64,000 bases of DNA, taken from Streptomyces humi. GTDB lineage: Bacteria; Actinomycetota; Actinomycetes; Streptomycetales; Streptomycetaceae. The stretch is from positions 124,001-188,000 of the forward strand of contig NZ_LBMU02000027.1 of assembly GCF_001005085.2 (NCBI RefSeq). Direction: 5' to 3'. Both the position numbers and the translations under genes were made by a program. Below are positions 39,206 through 47,133 of this stretch, one piece after another. The notes under the pieces are model-generated. The model was not told the DNA's origin. It saw only the letters and a list, made by a program, of their open reading frames with translations, and did not search any database. Numbering within the stretch: the first letter of the stretch is position 1; the number at the start of each line of letters is the position of its first letter.

Positions 39206-40201
39206 CTACCGCGTCCTCTGCGACCGCCACACCAGATAGAGCGCCGACGCCACCGCCGCCCCCCGCACCACCCACGGCCAGGTCTCCGCGACCGCCCCGC
39301 TCATGTGCCCCTGGGCTATCGGCTCGCCCCAGCGCCCCGCGCTGCGGCCCCACAGCCAGACCAGGCCGGCCGTCACCGAAAGACCCGGCACCCACATCAC
39401 CGCCAGCTTCGTCTCCGCCGGGGTGAGGCGCTTCGAGCCGTAGGCGATCAGCCAGCCGAGGATCAGCGCGAACCAGTTGCCGAGCAGCGCGCCGACCACG
39501 AGCGCGGCGGCGGCGAGCAGGAGCAGCGGGTTGGACCAGCCCGCGGCGGGGCGGGGCACCATCCGGATGCCCCGCCGCGGTGCCGGCACGACCTCGGCCT
39601 CCGGGACCGGTTCCTCCGGCGCGGCCTCGGCCGATCCGTCCCCGGGCTCCTCCTTCCGGAAATCCGGCCTGCGGAGCATCTCCGGGATCTCCACACCGCC
39701 CACGAACCCGGGCACCCCGTCGGCGTCCCCGAACGGACTGCTGTCCACCCGCCACCAGTCGGTCCGGCCGGCACCGTACCCGGGCCCGTCCGGCCCACCC
39801 GGCCCACCCGGCCCGTCCGGCTCGTCCGGCCGGGGCCGGGGCACGACCCGGCGGGGCCGCTCAGCCGAAGACCCCGGCGTGCCCGACGCCTTGGACGTCC
39901 GCGTCGGCGCCGACGGCCCGGTGTCCCGCTGGACGGGGACCGCGGGGGACGGGGGCTGCGGCGCGCCGTCCGCCGTACCGCCCGCCGCCTCGACCACCTC
40001 GTCGGGGGTGCCCAGCCGGTCCAGGATGCGCCGGACGGCGGCCGGGCTGTCCACGGTCGCCTTCGACCGGTGCCGGTCGATCTCGTTGCGCAGCCCGGAC
40101 ACCAGCCGCATGCGTTCGGCCGACGACAACTGGCGCTGGTGCGCGATGTCCCCGACGCGGCTCAGATACTCGTAGACGACCTGATCGCTCTCGATACCCA
40201 C
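39206..40201 (-). CDS. Membrane protein with N-terminal HAAS-like domain
   Basis: 331-residue protein. The N-terminal ~60 residues (YEYLSRVGDIAHQRQLSSAERMRLVSGLRNEID) resemble the helical HAAS/DUF1700 signalling domain. A Pro/Gly/Asp-rich linker with PDGPGGPGGPDGP repeats follows, then four C-terminal helices (about residues 225-325). GTG 40201 has GGAGGGG 5 nt upstream. Membrane-associated regulatory role is possible; function unknown. Confidence 0.75.
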   Translation of the reverse strand: MGIESDQVVYEYLSRVGDIAHQRQLSSAERMRLVSGLRNEIDRHRSKATVDSPAAVRRILDRLGTPDEVVEAAGGTADGAPQPPSPAVPVQRDTGPSAPTRTSKASGTPGSSAERPRRVVPRPRPDEPDGPGGPGGPDGPGYGAGRTDWWRVDSSPFGDADGVPGFVGGVEIPEMLRRPDFRKEEPGDGSAEAAPEEPVPEAEVVPAPRRGIRMVPRPAAGWSNPLLLLAAAALVVGALLGNWFALILGWLIAYGSKRLTPAETKLAVMWVPGLSVTAGLVWLWGRSAGRWGEPIAQGHMSGAVAETWPWVVRGAAVASALYLVWRSQRTR

Positions 40202-40368
40202 GAAGTCCCCTCCGGGGCCTATGCGTTGAATGACCCGCGACGACGGTAGCGCAGGCCACGGCTCATGTCGGCCGGGACACCGGCGGGCAGCGCGTCCGCG
40301 AGCAGCACGGTCGCCGGTCGCGCACGGATGATCCCGGTCCCGACCCCGCACCCGCTACCGTGGGTCGG

Positions 40369-42933
40369 ATGAGCAACCCGGCCACACCGCCGCGCTCCCT
40401 CGCGGAGGCGCTTCGCGCCAGGGACGACGCCTCCCTGGCGCTGCTGCTGCGCGCCCGCCCCGATCTCATCACCCCCGTCCCCACCGACCTCACGCAACTG
40501 GCCACCCGGGCCGGCACCCGGGCCTCGGTGCTGCGCGCCCTGGAACGGCTGGACCGCTTCACCCTGCAAACCGCGGAGGCGCTGGCGGTGGCCGGCGACC
40601 CCGCGTCGTACGGGGAGCTGCAACGGCTGATGGCCGGCGACGCCGGGGACCCGGCCGTGGCCGCCGCCCTGCCGCACGCCCTCGGGGCGCTCCGGGACCA
40701 GGCACTGGTGTGGGGGGACGACGAGCGGCTGCGGCTGGTGCGGACCGCGCGGGAGGTGCTGGCGCCGTCCCCGCAGCATCCCTCCCCGACCGGTCTCGGC
40801 CCGACCGTGCGGGAAGCCACCACGGGCATGTCGCCGGGCCGGATCCAGGAGATCCTCACCGCCGCCGGGCTGCCCTCCACGCACGACCCGGTCTCCGCCG
40901 TGGACAAGCTCACCGCCCTCTTCGGCCACCGGAAGAAGATGGCCAGGCTGCTCGCGGCCGGGCCCGCCGAGTCCCTGGAGGTCCTGGGCCGGCTGGTCTG
41001 GGGGCCGCCGTACGGCCAGGTCACCCCCGAACCGGCGGCCCATCTGCGCTGGCTCCTGGACCGCGGCCTGCTGCTGCCGACCGCGCCGGGCACGGTGGTC
41101 CTGCCCCGCGAGGTCGCCCTGCACCTGCGCGAGGGCCGCGCGCACCGCGAGCCGGAGCCGGTGCCGCCCGCCGTGGAGCCGGCCGCCACGCACCGCCCAC
41201 CGGTCGTGGACGCCACCGCGGCCGGGCAGGCGTACACCGCGCTCGCCACCGTCGAGGAGCTGCTGAAGGACTGGGACGAGGGCGGACCCGCCGTACTGCG
41301 GGCCGGCGGCCTCAGCGTCCGTGACCTGAAGCGGACGGCGGTGGCCCTGGACGTGCCCGAGCCGGTCGCCGCGTTCTGGGTCGAGCTGGCCTACGCGGCC
41401 GGACTGCTCGCCTCCGACGGCGAGGCCGACGAACGCTACGCGGCCACCCCCGCCTACGACGAGTGGCTGGACCGCCCGCCCGCCGAACGCTGGTCCCGGC
41501 TGGCCGAGGCCTGGCTCACCGCGACCCGCAGCTCCGGTCTGGTCGGCGGCCGGGACGCCAAGGACCGCGCCCTGTCGGCACTCGGGCCGGGCCTGGACCG
41601 GTCCGCCGCCCCGGAGGTACGGCACCGGGTGCTGGCCCTGCTGGCCGGGCTCCCGGAGGGCGCCGCCCCGGCCGCCGGGTCGGTACTGGCCCGGCTGCGC
41701 TGGGAACGCCCGCTGCGCGGCCCGCAGCAGCAGGGCGAGGACCTGCGGACCCGGCTGGCCCGCTGGGCCCTGTCCGAGGCCGAGATGCTCGGGGTGACCG
41801 GGCGCGGGGCGCTGTCGGCGCACGGCCGGGCCCTGCTCGGCGCACCGCCCGTCCCGAGGACGGCCGAACCGGCGGCGGAGGGCCCCGGCGACAAACTCCC
41901 CGTGCGCCACCACCACGGCGTCCCCTCCCTCACCGCCCTCACCGCCCTCACCGCCCTCGCGACGCTCGAACCGCTCTCCCCGCCCGAGCAGGCCGTGGCC
42001 ACCGCGAACGCCGGCCGGCTGCTCACCCCGCTCCTTCCCGAACCCCTCGACCACGTGCTGCTCCAGGCCGACCTGACGGCGGTCGCCCCGGGTCCGCTGC
42101 GCCGCCCGCTCGCCGACGCGCTGGGTGTCCTCGCCGACGTCGAGTCGAAGGGCGGCGCCACGGTCTACCGGTTCACGCCGGCCTCCGTCCGCCGCGCCCT
42201 CGACGCCGGCCGCACCGCCACCGACCTGCACGCCTTCCTGGCCACCCACTCCCGCACACCGGTCCCGCAGCCGCTCTCGTACCTGGTCGACGACGTGGCC
42301 CGCAGGCACGGCCACCTGCGGGTCGGCGCGGCCTCGGCGTACGTCCGCTGCGACGACGACACGGTCCTGGGCGAGATCCTGGCCGACAAGCGCGCCGCCG
42401 CCCTCCGGCTGCGCCGCCTGGCGCCGACCGTCCTCGCCACCCAGGCCGACCCCGCGACCCTCCTGGAGGGCCTGCGCGCCATGGGCTACGCGCCCGCCGC
42501 CGAGTCCGCGGAGGGCGACGTCCTGATCACCCGTGCCGACGCCCACCGCACCCCGCCGCGCACCGCCCCGGAGCCGGTGCCGGACGGCCCGCCGCCGCCG
42601 GACCCCACGCTCCTCGCCGCCGCGATCCGCGCGATCCGGGCCGGCGACCTGGCCGCCACCACCCCGCGCAAGAGCTCCGGCACGAGCGTGCAGGGCGGCG
42701 AACTCCCGCGCACCACCGCCGCCGAGACCCTCGCCACCATGCAGGCGGCCGTCCTCACCGGCGGAACGCTCTGGATCGGCTACGTCAACGCCGAGGGGAC
42801 CGCCAGCCAGCGCGTCGTCGCCCCGATCCGCGTGGAGGGCGGCTTCGTCACGGCGTACGACCACACCGCCGACGAGGTCCGCACCTATCCCCTGCACCGG
42901 GTGACCGGGGTGGCGGAACTGGCGGAGGAGTAG
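40369..42933 (+). CDS. Helicase-associated (XPB/Ssl2 N-like) protein with WYL-like end
   Basis: 854-residue protein containing the helicase-associated/XPB-Ssl2 N-terminal-like domain (PF13625 type) near residues 480-640 (LLQADLTAVAPGPL, VESKGGATVYRFTPASVRRAL). The C-terminus has a WYL-like strand set (LWIGYVNAEGTASQRVVAPIRVEGGFVTAYD). No helicase motifs are present. TACCGT (40356-40361) lies 7 nt before ATG 40369, so it appears leaderless. An XPB helicase gene follows 0.9 kb downstream; the two probably work together in DNA repair. Confidence 0.87.
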   Translation: MSNPATPPRSLAEALRARDDASLALLLRARPDLITPVPTDLTQLATRAGTRASVLRALERLDRFTLQTAEALAVAGDPASYGELQRLMAGDAGDPAVAAALPHALGALRDQALVWGDDERLRLVRTAREVLAPSPQHPSPTGLGPTVREATTGMSPGRIQEILTAAGLPSTHDPVSAVDKLTALFGHRKKMARLLAAGPAESLEVLGRLVWGPPYGQVTPEPAAHLRWLLDRGLLLPTAPGTVVLPREVALHLREGRAHREPEPVPPAVEPAATHRPPVVDATAAGQAYTALATVEELLKDWDEGGPAVLRAGGLSVRDLKRTAVALDVPEPVAAFWVELAYAAGLLASDGEADERYAATPAYDEWLDRPPAERWSRLAEAWLTATRSSGLVGGRDAKDRALSALGPGLDRSAAPEVRHRVLALLAGLPEGAAPAAGSVLARLRWERPLRGPQQQGEDLRTRLARWALSEAEMLGVTGRGALSAHGRALLGAPPVPRTAEPAAEGPGDKLPVRHHHGVPSLTALTALTALATLEPLSPPEQAVATANAGRLLTPLLPEPLDHVLLQADLTAVAPGPLRRPLADALGVLADVESKGGATVYRFTPASVRRALDAGRTATDLHAFLATHSRTPVPQPLSYLVDDVARRHGHLRVGAASAYVRCDDDTVLGEILADKRAAALRLRRLAPTVLATQADPATLLEGLRAMGYAPAAESAEGDVLITRADAHRTPPRTAPEPVPDGPPPPDPTLLAAAIRAIRAGDLAATTPRKSSGTSVQGGELPRTTAAETLATMQAAVLTGGTLWIGYVNAEGTASQRVVAPIRVEGGFVTAYDHTADEVRTYPLHRVTGVAELAEE

Positions 42934-42954
42934 CCGTCGACCGTCCGCGGCACC

Positions 42955-43000
42955 TGTCGTGGCTGGTCGCGCGGTTCCTCGGGCCCCTTCGAGGCGCTGC
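42955..43000. repeat. Dispersed element, single-arm copy
   Basis: GGCTGGTCGCGCGGTTCCTCGGGCCCCTTCGAGGCGC resembles the right arm of the dispersed element with its CCCCTTCGAGG hairpin. It lies between convergent genes. Confidence 0.6.
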
Positions 43001-43012
43001 CGGACCGCGGGC

Positions 43013-43552
43013 TCAGCAGTCCCGGACCGGCGCGTCCGGCGGCAGGCCGAAGTGGCTCCGGGCCGCCGACCGCAGCGCCCCGGAGCCCATCCCCCGGTCG
43101 AGGCGGGACACCGCGTAGGGGCTGAAGTGGCTCGCGTTCCACCCGGCGTCCGCGTCCTCCGGCTGCTCCTCCTGGGAGACCACGCGGTAGCCGCCGTCCG
43201 GCCCGTCCCGCTCCAGCCGGATCACCTGCGGTGTCTCCGCGCCGCTACAGAACACCAGGGCGCCCGCGTGCACGCCGTACTCCTCGCACAGGCTGTCGAC
43301 GCCGGCCCGCACCCGGTCCCCGTTCTGCTCCAGGTCCAGGGCCTCGGCCCGGCAGAACCACCGTGTCCTCAGGGCGGGCTCGCTCTCCCCCGCGCCGGTC
43401 CCGGCGGACTGCGCCACGAGCCGGGCCTCGACCGCGGGCCGCACCCGGGCCCACAGGCCGGGGTCCACCGCACTCGACCCGCGCGCCCACGCCCCGGCCG
43501 CCACCAGCACCACCAGGGCCCCGGCACCGGTCCCCCAGATACGTACGGACAT
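43013..43552 (-). CDS. Exported/anchored protein, unknown function
   Basis: 179-residue protein with an N-terminal hydrophobic helix (residues 8-24) that may be an uncleaved signal anchor. The outer part has five cysteines (WFCRAE, DSLCEEYG, LVFCSG, final Cys) that could form disulfides. GAGGAG lies 9 nt before ATG 43552. No family recognised. Confidence 0.65.
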   Translation of the reverse strand: MSVRIWGTGAGALVVLVAAGAWARGSSAVDPGLWARVRPAVEARLVAQSAGTGAGESEPALRTRWFCRAEALDLEQNGDRVRAGVDSLCEEYGVHAGALVFCSGAETPQVIRLERDGPDGGYRVVSQEEQPEDADAGWNASHFSPYAVSRLDRGMGSGALRSAARSHFGLPPDAPVRDC

Positions 43553-43789
43553 CACCCCGCGCTCCTCCCCGAGCCGCACGCGCCGCGCGGCTCCCCCCGG
43601 ACATGACACCCGAAACGGTCGCAAGGTTGCACAGGACGATCGGACACCCACGCCGGCCGGGCACCGAGGGCACGTGTTCCGTCCGACGGCGAAGGTGATC
43701 GTTCGCGCATCAGGCACACTGGGAGTTTGGTCCATGACGATGGCCGCCACGGCGATGGCCGCATGGACCGAAGGGAAAGGGTGCCGCGC

Positions 43790-45433
43790 GTGAATGGTCC
43801 GTTGATCGTCCAGTCCGACAAGACCCTGCTCCTCGAAGTGGACCACGAGCGGGCGGACGACTGCCGTCGGGCCATCGCGCCCTTCGCCGAGCTGGAGCGG
43901 GCACCGGAGCACATCCACACCTACCGCGTGACCCCGCTGGGCCTGTGGAACGCGCGGGCGGCCGGGCACGACGCCGAGCAGGTCGTGGACGCCCTGGTGG
44001 AGTACAGCCGCTACCCCGTGCCGCACGCGCTGCTGGTCGACATCGCCGAGACGATGGACCGGTACGGGCGGCTGACGCTCTCCAAGCACCCGGCGCACGG
44101 GCTGGTGCTGACGACCACCGACCGGCCGGTCCTGGAGGAGATCCTGCGCTCCAAGCGGATCATCCCGCTGGTCGGCTCCCGGATCGACCCGGACACCGTC
44201 GCCGTGCACCCCTCCGAACGCGGGCAGATCAAGCAGACCCTGCTGAAGCTGGGCTGGCCCGCCGAGGACCTCGCCGGGTACGTGGACGGCGAGGCGCACC
44301 CGATCGAGCTCGCGGAGGACGGCTGGGCGCTGCGGCCGTACCAGAAGCAGGCCGTGGAGAACTTCTGGCACGGCGGGTCCGGTGTCGTCGTGCTGCCCTG
44401 TGGCGCGGGGAAGACGCTGGTCGGCGCCGGGTCCATGGCACAGGCCAAGTCGACGACCCTGATCCTCGTCACCAACACCGTCTCCGCGCGGCAGTGGAAG
44501 CACGAGCTGGTCAAGCGGACCAGCCTCACCGAGGACGAGATCGGCGAGTACAGCGGCACCCGCAAGGAGATCCGGCCGGTCACCATCGCCACGTACCAGG
44601 TGCTCACGACGAAGCGGAAGGGTGTCTACCCGCACCTCGAACTCTTCGACTCCCGCGACTGGGGTCTGATCGTCTACGACGAGGTCCATCTGCTGCCGGC
44701 TCCGGTCTTCAAGTTCACCGCCGACCTTCAGGCGCGCCGGCGGCTGGGGCTGACGGCCACCCTCGTGCGCGAGGACGGCCGGGAATCGGACGTGTTCTCC
44801 CTCATCGGGCCCAAGCGTTTCGACGCCCCCTGGAAGGAGATCGAGGCGCAGGGCTACATCGCGCCCGCCGACTGCGTCGAGGTGCGGGTCAACCTCACCG
44901 ACTCCGAGCGGCTCGCCTACGCCACCGCCGAGACCGAGGAGAAGTACCGCTTCTGTGCGACCACCGCGACCAAGCGGAAGGTCACGGAGGCGATCGTGAA
45001 GCGTTTCGCGGGTCAGCAGATCCTGGTCATCGGCCAGTACATCGACCAGCTCGACGAACTGGGCGAGCACCTGAACGCGCCCGTCATCAAGGGCGAGACC
45101 TCCAACGCCCAGCGCGAGAAGCTCTTCGACGCCTTCCGTGAGGGCGAGATCAGCGTGCTGGTCGTCTCCAAGGTCGCCAACTTCTCCATCGACCTGCCGG
45201 AGGCGACGGTCGCCATCCAGGTGTCGGGCACCTTCGGCTCCCGTCAGGAGGAGGCCCAGCGTCTCGGCCGGGTCCTGCGCCCCAAGGCCGACGGCCACCA
45301 GGCCCACTTCTACTCCGTCGTCGCCCGCGACACGATCGACCAGGACTTCGCCGCCCACCGGCAGCGCTTCCTGGCGGAGCAGGGGTACGCCTACCGGATC
45401 GTGGACGCGGACGAACTGCTCGCGGAGGGCTGA
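43790..45433 (+). CDS. XPB-type DNA repair helicase
   Basis: 547-residue superfamily-2 helicase like bacterial XPB. A ~130-residue N-terminal damage-recognition-like domain precedes the motor with Walker A PCGAGKT (203-209), DEVH box (297-300), LGLTATLVREDGRESDVFSLIGPKR, and motif VI QEEAQRLGRVLRPK. GTG 43790 is preferred (AAAGG 10 nt upstream); GTG 43781 is possible. It should unwind DNA 3' to 5' at damage sites. It overlaps the convergent GT87-like gene by 43 bp. Confidence 0.93.
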   Translation: MNGPLIVQSDKTLLLEVDHERADDCRRAIAPFAELERAPEHIHTYRVTPLGLWNARAAGHDAEQVVDALVEYSRYPVPHALLVDIAETMDRYGRLTLSKHPAHGLVLTTTDRPVLEEILRSKRIIPLVGSRIDPDTVAVHPSERGQIKQTLLKLGWPAEDLAGYVDGEAHPIELAEDGWALRPYQKQAVENFWHGGSGVVVLPCGAGKTLVGAGSMAQAKSTTLILVTNTVSARQWKHELVKRTSLTEDEIGEYSGTRKEIRPVTIATYQVLTTKRKGVYPHLELFDSRDWGLIVYDEVHLLPAPVFKFTADLQARRRLGLTATLVREDGRESDVFSLIGPKRFDAPWKEIEAQGYIAPADCVEVRVNLTDSERLAYATAETEEKYRFCATTATKRKVTEAIVKRFAGQQILVIGQYIDQLDELGEHLNAPVIKGETSNAQREKLFDAFREGEISVLVVSKVANFSIDLPEATVAIQVSGTFGSRQEEAQRLGRVLRPKADGHQAHFYSVVARDTIDQDFAAHRQRFLAEQGYAYRIVDADELLAEG

Positions 45434-46626
45434 GCCCGGCCGGCCCGCCGCAGGGCCACGGCCGCGGCCGTCAGCAGCGCCAGCCCGAACAGCGGGTACG
45501 GCGCCGCGAGCGGCTGTTGCCACCACGGGAGGCGCAGGTCCAGATCGCCCTCGTGGGGCAGCAGCCACATCGAGCGGGCGGTGAACAGGGCCGCGGCCGT
45601 CAGGGCCGGTCGCGGACGTCCCGTCGCGAGCAGCACCGCCAGGAGCGGGACGCACCACACCCAGTGGTGGGACCAGCTGATCGGGCTGATCAGCAGCGCC
45701 GTGAACGCGGTGACGAGGATGCCCCAGCGGTCCCGCGGGTCATGGTCGACGCGGTGGGTGCGGGACGCCAGCCACAGGCCCGTCGCCGCCACCGCGGCCG
45801 TCGGGACCGCCCAGGTCAGGCCGGGTGTGGCCGTGTGCAGGGCCCTGGCGGTCAGCCCCTGGAGCGACTGGTTGTCGACGATCCAGGCCTTGCCCACCCG
45901 GCCGGTCTCGAACAGGCGCCCCGTCCAGAAGTCCACGCCGGCCGAGGGGAGGAGCACGGCACCGAGCAGTGCCGTGCCCGCGAAGGACGCCGTCGCGACA
46001 GCCGCCTCCTTCCTGCGTGCGGTGAGGAACAGATAGGCGATGAAGACCGCCGGGGTGAGTTTGATGCCGGTCGCGATGCCCAGGGCCACGCCCCGGGCGC
46101 GGGCGCCCGGCGGGCGGGTGAGGTCCCACAGGACCAGGCAGGCGATCGCGAGGTTGATCTGGCCGAAGAGGAGGGTCTGGAAGACCGGCTCCAGCCAGAG
46201 GGCGCCCGCGGTGGCCGCGCACAGCACGGGCAGGGACGCGGTGCGGCCGGCCAGCCGGGCGGAGAGGGCGACGAGGAGGGCGAGCAGGAGCGCGTTGCCC
46301 GCGAGGAACGTCACCTTCAGGGCCGGGACGGGGATCCAGGTCGTCGGGACGAAGAGGACCGCCGCGAAGGGCGGATACGTCGCCGGCAGCCGCCACCGGG
46401 TGACGGTGAAGCCGTACAGGTCACCGCCGTGCACCACGGCCTCGCCCTCGGCCCGGTAGACCAGCAGGTCGGCCATCGGGGCGTGGAGCAGGAGGCAGAG
46501 GGCGGCCAGCGAGGAGAAGGAGACCGCGAGGAGGGAGACGGACAGGAGGAGGCGCGGCGGGCGGGAGCGGGGCGGGCGGGGGTCGGGCAGGCGGGCGCGG
46601 GGCGACGACACCGTGCGGTTCGGCAC
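45391..46626 (-). CDS. GT87/DUF2029-family membrane glycosyltransferase
   Basis: 411-residue integral membrane protein with about ten helices, matching the GT87 polyprenol-phosphate-mannose-dependent mannosyltransferase family. Helix 1 is followed by ADLLVYRAEGEAVVHGGDLY with the acidic catalytic-site region, then YPPFAAVLFVP and LISPISWSHHWVW. It likely modifies a lipid or glycan outside the membrane. The Ser-rich C-terminus overlaps the XPB gene. Confidence 0.85.
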   Translation of the reverse strand: MPNRTVSSPRARLPDPRPPRSRPPRLLLSVSLLAVSFSSLAALCLLLHAPMADLLVYRAEGEAVVHGGDLYGFTVTRWRLPATYPPFAAVLFVPTTWIPVPALKVTFLAGNALLLALLVALSARLAGRTASLPVLCAATAGALWLEPVFQTLLFGQINLAIACLVLWDLTRPPGARARGVALGIATGIKLTPAVFIAYLFLTARRKEAAVATASFAGTALLGAVLLPSAGVDFWTGRLFETGRVGKAWIVDNQSLQGLTARALHTATPGLTWAVPTAAVAATGLWLASRTHRVDHDPRDRWGILVTAFTALLISPISWSHHWVWCVPLLAVLLATGRPRPALTAAALFTARSMWLLPHEGDLDLRLPWWQQPLAAPYPLFGLALLTAAAVALRRAGRAQPSASSSSASTIR

Positions 46627-46644
46627 GGTGGTGACCCTATGCCG

Positions 46645-46824
46645 TCACTTGCGGCGTATGCCCGCCTCCTCGCCGTACTCGCCGAGTACGGCGACGCTGA
46701 ACGCCGCGGTGACGAACACCTTGACGGCTCGCAGGGCGTCGCCCAGGCGGTGGTGGGGGACGCCGTCCACGGCTGTGGCGCCGGGCGGACGGCTGGGGGC
46801 CGGGTTGATGGTTGCTGCGCTCAT
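46645..46824 (-). CDS. 59-aa conserved-looking small protein
   Basis: ATG 46824 to TGA 46645 encodes MSAATINPAPSRPPGATA, then an amphipathic/hydrophobic stretch LGDALRAVKVFVTAAFSVAV and an acidic-to-basic end GEYGEEAGIRRK. Codon bias is typical of the genome, which supports a real gene though it is short and lacks a good ribosome site (GAGG directly before the ATG). A membrane-peripheral helix is likely; function unknown. Confidence 0.6.
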   Translation of the reverse strand: MSAATINPAPSRPPGATAVDGVPHHRLGDALRAVKVFVTAAFSVAVLGEYGEEAGIRRK

Positions 46825-47133
46825 GCCTCAATGATGGAACTTCGGACATATGGACGGCATCGGTCCAGAGGTCCAATTTCCGGCACGTGTCCGTCCACCC
46901 CAGGACGGACCTCCACCCCTACCTCCGACCCGCCTTCCGGGTGAGCCTCCCCCTAGGGGTCGGAGGGCCGGGAAAATCCATTGGCCTCCCCCACCCCCAC
47001 CTCACTAGAATCTCCGCTCTTGCCCGCCTCCCACCCCGGAGTGCCGCCGCCCGGACGGAAACCGGTCGGCTGATCGCCATCCGCGCGACAACCCGCACGC
47101 GCCGTCCACCGCAGGCCTTTCGGAGGCACTCCC
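46825..47133. promoter_or_regulatory. Divergent promoter region before the HelD-like gene
   Basis: The gap holds a 10-bp inverted repeat CCTCCGACCC/GGGTCGGAGG (46922-46966) and, for the plus strand, TTGGCC (46981-46986) with TAGAAT (47006-47011) at 19-bp spacing. CGGAGG before the TTG start is the ribosome site. I see no rifamycin-associated element. No gene is found here. Confidence 0.45.

Noticed and set aside
40219..42897. Minus-strand coding region opposite the helicase-associated gene
   Set aside because: It has no recognisable domain and shows shadow composition; the plus strand has domain matches and a leaderless promoter.
46825..47133. Rifamycin-associated element marking a HelR resistance gene
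   Set aside because: The inverted repeat at 46922-46966 does not resemble the element as I remember it, so HelR identity is not claimed.
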